9,752 nt of DNA, taken from contig CALXON010000016.1 of the NCBI GenBank assembly GCA_944389985.1, forward strand, positions 1 through 9,752, given 5' to 3'. Shown piece by piece: positions 7,096-9,752 of this stretch. Below the pieces are notes generated by a model. It saw only the letters and a list, made by a program, of their open reading frames with translations. It did no database searches and was not told where the DNA came from. Each line of letters begins with the position of its first letter. Position 1 is the first letter of the stretch. The stretch comes from an uncultured Spirochaetaceae bacterium. Its GTDB lineage: Bacteria; Spirochaetota; Spirochaetia; Sphaerochaetales; Sphaerochaetaceae. The translations under genes were made by a program, and so were the position numbers.

Positions 7096-8823
7096 TCAAA
7101 AGGTATCATTTCTTATCTTCTGAAGAGGGATCTTTGTGGTGATGTGCAACCCACCGCCTTCAATATTCAGCATGCGGAGTCTGGCTTCAGGTCCGAAAAT
7201 CAGCTCAAGACGGCGGTTGACGTTATATAGCCCTATATGATGAGAAGGAGGGGTATCCTGCCTGAGACTTTTACGGATCGAGAGAAGGTTCTCATTGCTC
7301 ATCCCCGGGCCATTGTCCGAGATGGCGATGAAGAGGAAATCATCAAACCGCTTCAGCCGGATCCTGGCGGTAGTCACCTGCCCGTCGGGGCGGATTCCAT
7401 GCTGGAAGATATTCTCAAGTACGGGCTGAAAGAACATACGGATGAAATTCAGTCCTTCTATCTCTTCTTCCTCATAGTCCCAGAGTACGATTGCCCTTCC
7501 CCGCATTCTCAGATCCTGCAGTCTTATATACATCCTTGTTATGGATATCTCCTCTTCAAGGGAAACCAGCTGAGAAGGATTCTGGATTGAGTACCGCAGT
7601 ATGGAAGAGAAAAGCCCTATCATATGACTTGCCTCGGACCTCAGCTCATCATCATTTACCGCAATATCGATCATCTGGAGCGTATTGAAAATGAAATGAG
7701 GATTGATCTGATACTGCAGAGCCGACAACTGAGTCCGTGTCAGATCAAGCTCGCCCTGCACAACCTTCTCCTTCAGCCTTGTTTCCCTTATATAGCTTCT
7801 TGCGATCGACTCAACGACATAATGATACATGTCGAAATGGGCAACAGGGTCGATGACGATATCATCAAGGCCTCCGTTCTTCTCGAAAAGCTTCAGCATC
7901 TCATTGATCTTCTTATATGAATTCCTTGTAAGAACAAGTGAGATTATGGCGGAGGCTATGAAGGCCGTACCCATCACAAGATTAAGGATCAGGAATATTG
8001 AATGGGATGCGTCGTGCACGACACTGTCCGGAATATATGAGACAAGACGGTAATTTCCTTCAAGAAGATCATGGCTCTGTCTGAGATAGCTCTCCTGAGA
8101 AACCAGCGGATATTGTGTCTTGAAGACATGATTACCGGTTATCACCTCTCCATTACTGTCAGCAAGGAAAAGTTTCTCACTAGGATACTGAGTTGCCATA
8201 TCAAGCATGTCACAGACATATGCCTCATTGATGTTGATTGCCAGAACCATTCCATATTTCAATGCTGTTATGAAGGTGATGACATCAGTTCCCCTTCCTT
8301 CAAATGCGTTTAGCATGACATTGTTCTTCTGCAGCACAGAACCTGATGATCCGGCAAGACTATCCATGAACTGCTCATTACCAAAACCGTTTATTCTCCT
8401 TACTGAGCCTCCGATGACGATATAATCAGAATCTTCCTTATAAAGACAGACCGAATGGATATATGGAGCGGAAGCAATGAAATCATCAAGAAAGTTGTTG
8501 TACGCGACAAATGCAGGATTGTTCTCCGCCGAGTACCCGTTCTGGAATACCGAGAGCAGAGCAATAAGCATATCGGCATGGGTATTCACATAAATTCCTA
8601 TCCTTGACGAACTGAAAAGCATGTCCTCAATAGAGGCCCCTGACATATTGAATACCGTATTCGTATTCGTCTCGATGAGACTGATGACATCCCGTTCGAC
8701 GACAGCAATCGCTACGAGACAGAATATGATTACGGGAACCAGCAGAAGAACGAAATATGTAATCAGATTCTTTATGAAGAAGACCCTGCGGATCTTTGCT
8801 ACCGAATTATTCCCTGAATCCAT
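7096..8823 (-). CDS. Sensor histidine kinase, YesM/LytS-like (His_kinase family)
   Basis: This membrane sensor kinase should phosphorylate the adjacent YesN-type regulator. The 575-residue protein has membrane segments at about 20-42 and 275-298 enclosing a sensor region of about 230 residues, probably a Cache-like fold, facing the periplasm. A short linker and coiled coil (about 300-366) lead to the kinase core. The core shows LQYQINPHFIFNTL with phospho-acceptor His376, the N box QPVLENIFQHG (466-476), DNGPGM (503-508) and GLYNVNRRLELIFG (531-544). The ATG at 8823 gives a normal start and a 17-nt overlap with the regulator gene. An ATG at 8895 would add 24 polar residues and overlap by 89 nt. 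The overlap implies coupled translation. The ligand is unknown; in context a sugar or its binding protein is likely. Confidence 0.9.
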   Translation of the reverse strand: MDSGNNSVAKIRRVFFIKNLITYFVLLLVPVIIFCLVAIAVVERDVISLIETNTNTVFNMSGASIEDMLFSSSRIGIYVNTHADMLIALLSVFQNGYSAENNPAFVAYNNFLDDFIASAPYIHSVCLYKEDSDYIVIGGSVRRINGFGNEQFMDSLAGSSGSVLQKNNVMLNAFEGRGTDVITFITALKYGMVLAININEAYVCDMLDMATQYPSEKLFLADSNGEVITGNHVFKTQYPLVSQESYLRQSHDLLEGNYRLVSYIPDSVVHDASHSIFLILNLVMGTAFIASAIISLVLTRNSYKKINEMLKLFEKNGGLDDIVIDPVAHFDMYHYVVESIARSYIRETRLKEKVVQGELDLTRTQLSALQYQINPHFIFNTLQMIDIAVNDDELRSEASHMIGLFSSILRYSIQNPSQLVSLEEEISITRMYIRLQDLRMRGRAIVLWDYEEEEIEGLNFIRMFFQPVLENIFQHGIRPDGQVTTARIRLKRFDDFLFIAISDNGPGMSNENLLSIRKSLRQDTPPSHHIGLYNVNRRLELIFGPEARLRMLNIEGGGLHITTKIPLQKIRNDTF

Positions 8824-9547
8824 TTTCTCTGCATTCCCTCGGGCTGTCTCCCCAATAGTTCCTGAAGGCCCTCGTGAAGTTTTTCGGATTGTCATATCCT
8901 ACCATGTATGCGATCTCGTAAATCCTGAAACTTCCTTCCTCGATCAGACGACGGGCGTTTGTCATCTTCACCTCAATCAGATAATCAGAGAAATTCTGAC
9001 CTGATACCTTCTTGAATATCTTTGATACATAATTGGTACTCATCTTCATCTCAAGAGCGACGCTCTCAAGGGAGGCGGTCCTGAAGTTTCTGAGCACACT
9101 TCTCTTAATGTTCTCGACAAGCTTGCTGTAATAACCTTCAGAATTGCCTGCAGATGTCTTCTTGTCAAACTTCTCATCAAGCTTCTCCTTCAGTTCGATA
9201 AGAGTCAGGGCAAGTTCCTCCGTTGAGACAGGCTTCAGAAGGTAATTTGATACCTGATACCTTATGGCTTCCTTCGCATATTCGAAATCACTGAATCCGC
9301 TGAGTATTATGACAGGAACATCCGGCATGAATCCTCTCAGTTCCTTTATGAAAGCAAGCCCATCCATAAATGGCATCCTTATATCCGTAACAACAAGCTC
9401 AACAGGATTCTCCATCAGATAGCGCAGGGCATCACAGGGATTCTGAAATGAAGCTGAGACTGTAAAGCCATAGGAGTTCCAGTCAATCTTCTTGCGGAAC
9501 CCTTCAAGAAACAATGCCTCATCATCAATCAGAACAACGTTGTACAT
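8807..9547 (-). CDS. Response regulator with AraC-type DNA-binding domain (YesN-like)
   Basis: This is the transcription factor partner of the overlapping sensor kinase. The receiver domain (about 1-120) has the acidic pair Asp8-Asp9, phospho-acceptor Asp55 in VTDIRMP, Ser83 in ILSGFSDFEYA and Lys105 in LLKPVS. A charged linker (about 112-140) joins a double helix-turn-helix AraC domain (about 143-243): the first helix pair is in SLESVALEMKMSTNYVSKIF, and the second carries IYEIAYMVGYDNPKNFTRAF. At 246 residues it is a short form; many YesN proteins have a long middle region, absent here. AGGAG (9553-9557) lies 5 nt before the ATG. It leads the minus-strand operon and is divergent from the permease, so it probably activates both directions from the shared 104-bp gap. 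Confidence 0.93.
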   Translation of the reverse strand: MYNVVLIDDEALFLEGFRKKIDWNSYGFTVSASFQNPCDALRYLMENPVELVVTDIRMPFMDGLAFIKELRGFMPDVPVIILSGFSDFEYAKEAIRYQVSNYLLKPVSTEELALTLIELKEKLDEKFDKKTSAGNSEGYYSKLVENIKRSVLRNFRTASLESVALEMKMSTNYVSKIFKKVSGQNFSDYLIEVKMTNARRLIEEGSFRIYEIAYMVGYDNPKNFTRAFRNYWGDSPRECRENGFRE

Positions 9548-9651
9548 CAGTACTCCTATAGCGAATTATGATACCTTTTTTCGAAAACGATAGCCTACGG
9601 TCCTATTTATTTCAATGATAACCTGATTCTGGCTTATAGGAGGATCTTATC
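9548..9651. promoter_or_regulatory. Divergent control region between regulator and permease
   Basis: This 104-bp gap must hold the promoters of both sugar operons. On the minus strand TATCAT (9568-9573) and CATAAT (9565-9570) each match 5 of 6 of a -10 box, but no good -35 lies 16-18 bp upstream, as in activator-dependent promoters. I cannot assign a plus-strand promoter. Both genes have matching Shine-Dalgarno contexts (TATAGGAG on each strand). The gap also contains three similar short repeats, listed separately, and a perfect palindrome TTTTCGAAAA (9578-9587). Direct control by the AraC-type regulator is inferred from the arrangement. Confidence 0.55.
9569..9624 (+). repeat. Three TGATA-CCT direct repeats, possible operator
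   Basis: TGATACCT (9569-9576), CGATAGCCT (9588-9596) and TGATAACCT (9616-9624) share the pattern YGATA(R)CCT in the same orientation. Their right ends are 20 and 28 bp apart. AraC-family activators often bind direct repeats near two helical turns apart, so these could be sites for the adjacent regulator. The motif is short and the spacing uneven, so chance is possible. Confidence 0.3.
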
Positions 9652-9752
9652 ATGAAGCCAGCACTGCTCAGATCCAATAAACTAGAAAAATACTGGGGCC
9701 TTGTCTTCATTGCACCCTGGATTGCCGGATTCCTCATCTTCCAGGCATATCC
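9652..9752 (+). CDS. ABC sugar transporter permease, N-terminus (MalF/UgpA/LplB-like), partial
   Basis: Only the first 33 codons and part of the next are in the window. They read MKPALLRSNKLEKY followed by WGLVFIAPWIAGFLIFQAYP, the start of the first membrane segment. The pattern of a short basic tail, then a hydrophobic helix with a Pro-Trp-x-x-Gly-Phe core and an aromatic-Pro end, is typical of the first permease subunit of CUT1 sugar transporters. AGGAGG (9638-9643) lies 8 nt before the ATG. A second permease (MalG/LplC type) would be expected just beyond the window. It is divergent from the regulator operon, which carries the matching binding protein at its far end. Confidence 0.85.
   Translation, partial: MKPALLRSNKLEKYWGLVFIAPWIAGFLIFQAY

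Noticed and set aside
8824..8895. An ATG that would lengthen the sensor kinase by 24 residues
   Set aside because: The added part is polar, unlike kinase N-termini, and would overlap the regulator gene by 89 nt; 8823 gives a typical short overlap.
9553..9642. An 8-bp inverted repeat CTCCTATA...TATAGGAG across the divergent gap as a candidate operator
   Set aside because: Each arm is simply the Shine-Dalgarno context of the gene on its side, so the symmetry is explained by the two ribosome binding sites.

Overview
The window (9752 bp, roughly half G+C by eye) looks like chromosomal DNA from a spirochaete, probably of the Treponema/Sphaerochaeta type. The main clue is the solute-binding protein: its signal peptide ends in Val-Leu-Ala and is followed by a Ser-Gly-Ser-Ala-Glu-Lys stretch, with no lipobox cysteine, which is a common form in that group. 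The lineage is an inference; no rRNA or universal marker is present to settle it.

Layout. (1) Positions 1-317 hold no recognisable gene, only a hairpin that probably terminates the tRNA transcript. (2) A tRNA-Ile2 (anticodon CAT) lies on the minus strand at 318-390 and has its own promoter. (3) A plus-strand housekeeping operon runs from 507 to 3294: an HD-domain hydrolase, an EamA/DMT-family transporter, the 16S rRNA methyltransferase RsmD and an acyl-ACP thioesterase. The genes overlap or nearly touch. The operon starts at an extended -10 promoter and ends in a UACG-capped terminator. (4) A second terminator, facing the other way, closes the minus-strand operon that fills 3398-9547. (5) That operon, in transcription order from the right, encodes a YesN-type response regulator, a YesM-type sensor kinase, a YetA/PcRGLX-like (exo-rhamnogalacturonan lyase family) enzyme and a periplasmic sugar-binding protein. 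(6) At the right edge, divergent from the regulator, begins an ABC sugar permease of the MalF/UgpA/LplB kind, cut off by the window end.

How it fits together. Genes 3398-9752 read as one carbohydrate-uptake locus. The kinase would sense an extracellular or periplasmic sugar signal, and the AraC-type regulator would activate the divergent promoters. The binding protein and permease would import an oligosaccharide, and the lyase-like enzyme, which has no signal peptide, would cut it in the cytoplasm. The family assignments point to pectin (rhamnogalacturonan I) fragments. The logic resembles the yetA-lpl and yesMN genes of Bacillus subtilis, but the substrate is inferred.

I found no mobile element, CRISPR array, prophage or toxin-antitoxin pair, and no clearly novel system. 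The best leads are small-scale: the lyase gene has no visible Shine-Dalgarno sequence but is preceded by an 11-codon reading frame whose stop overlaps its start; three similar short repeats lie between the divergent sugar genes; and the tRNA has a mismatch in its T stem.
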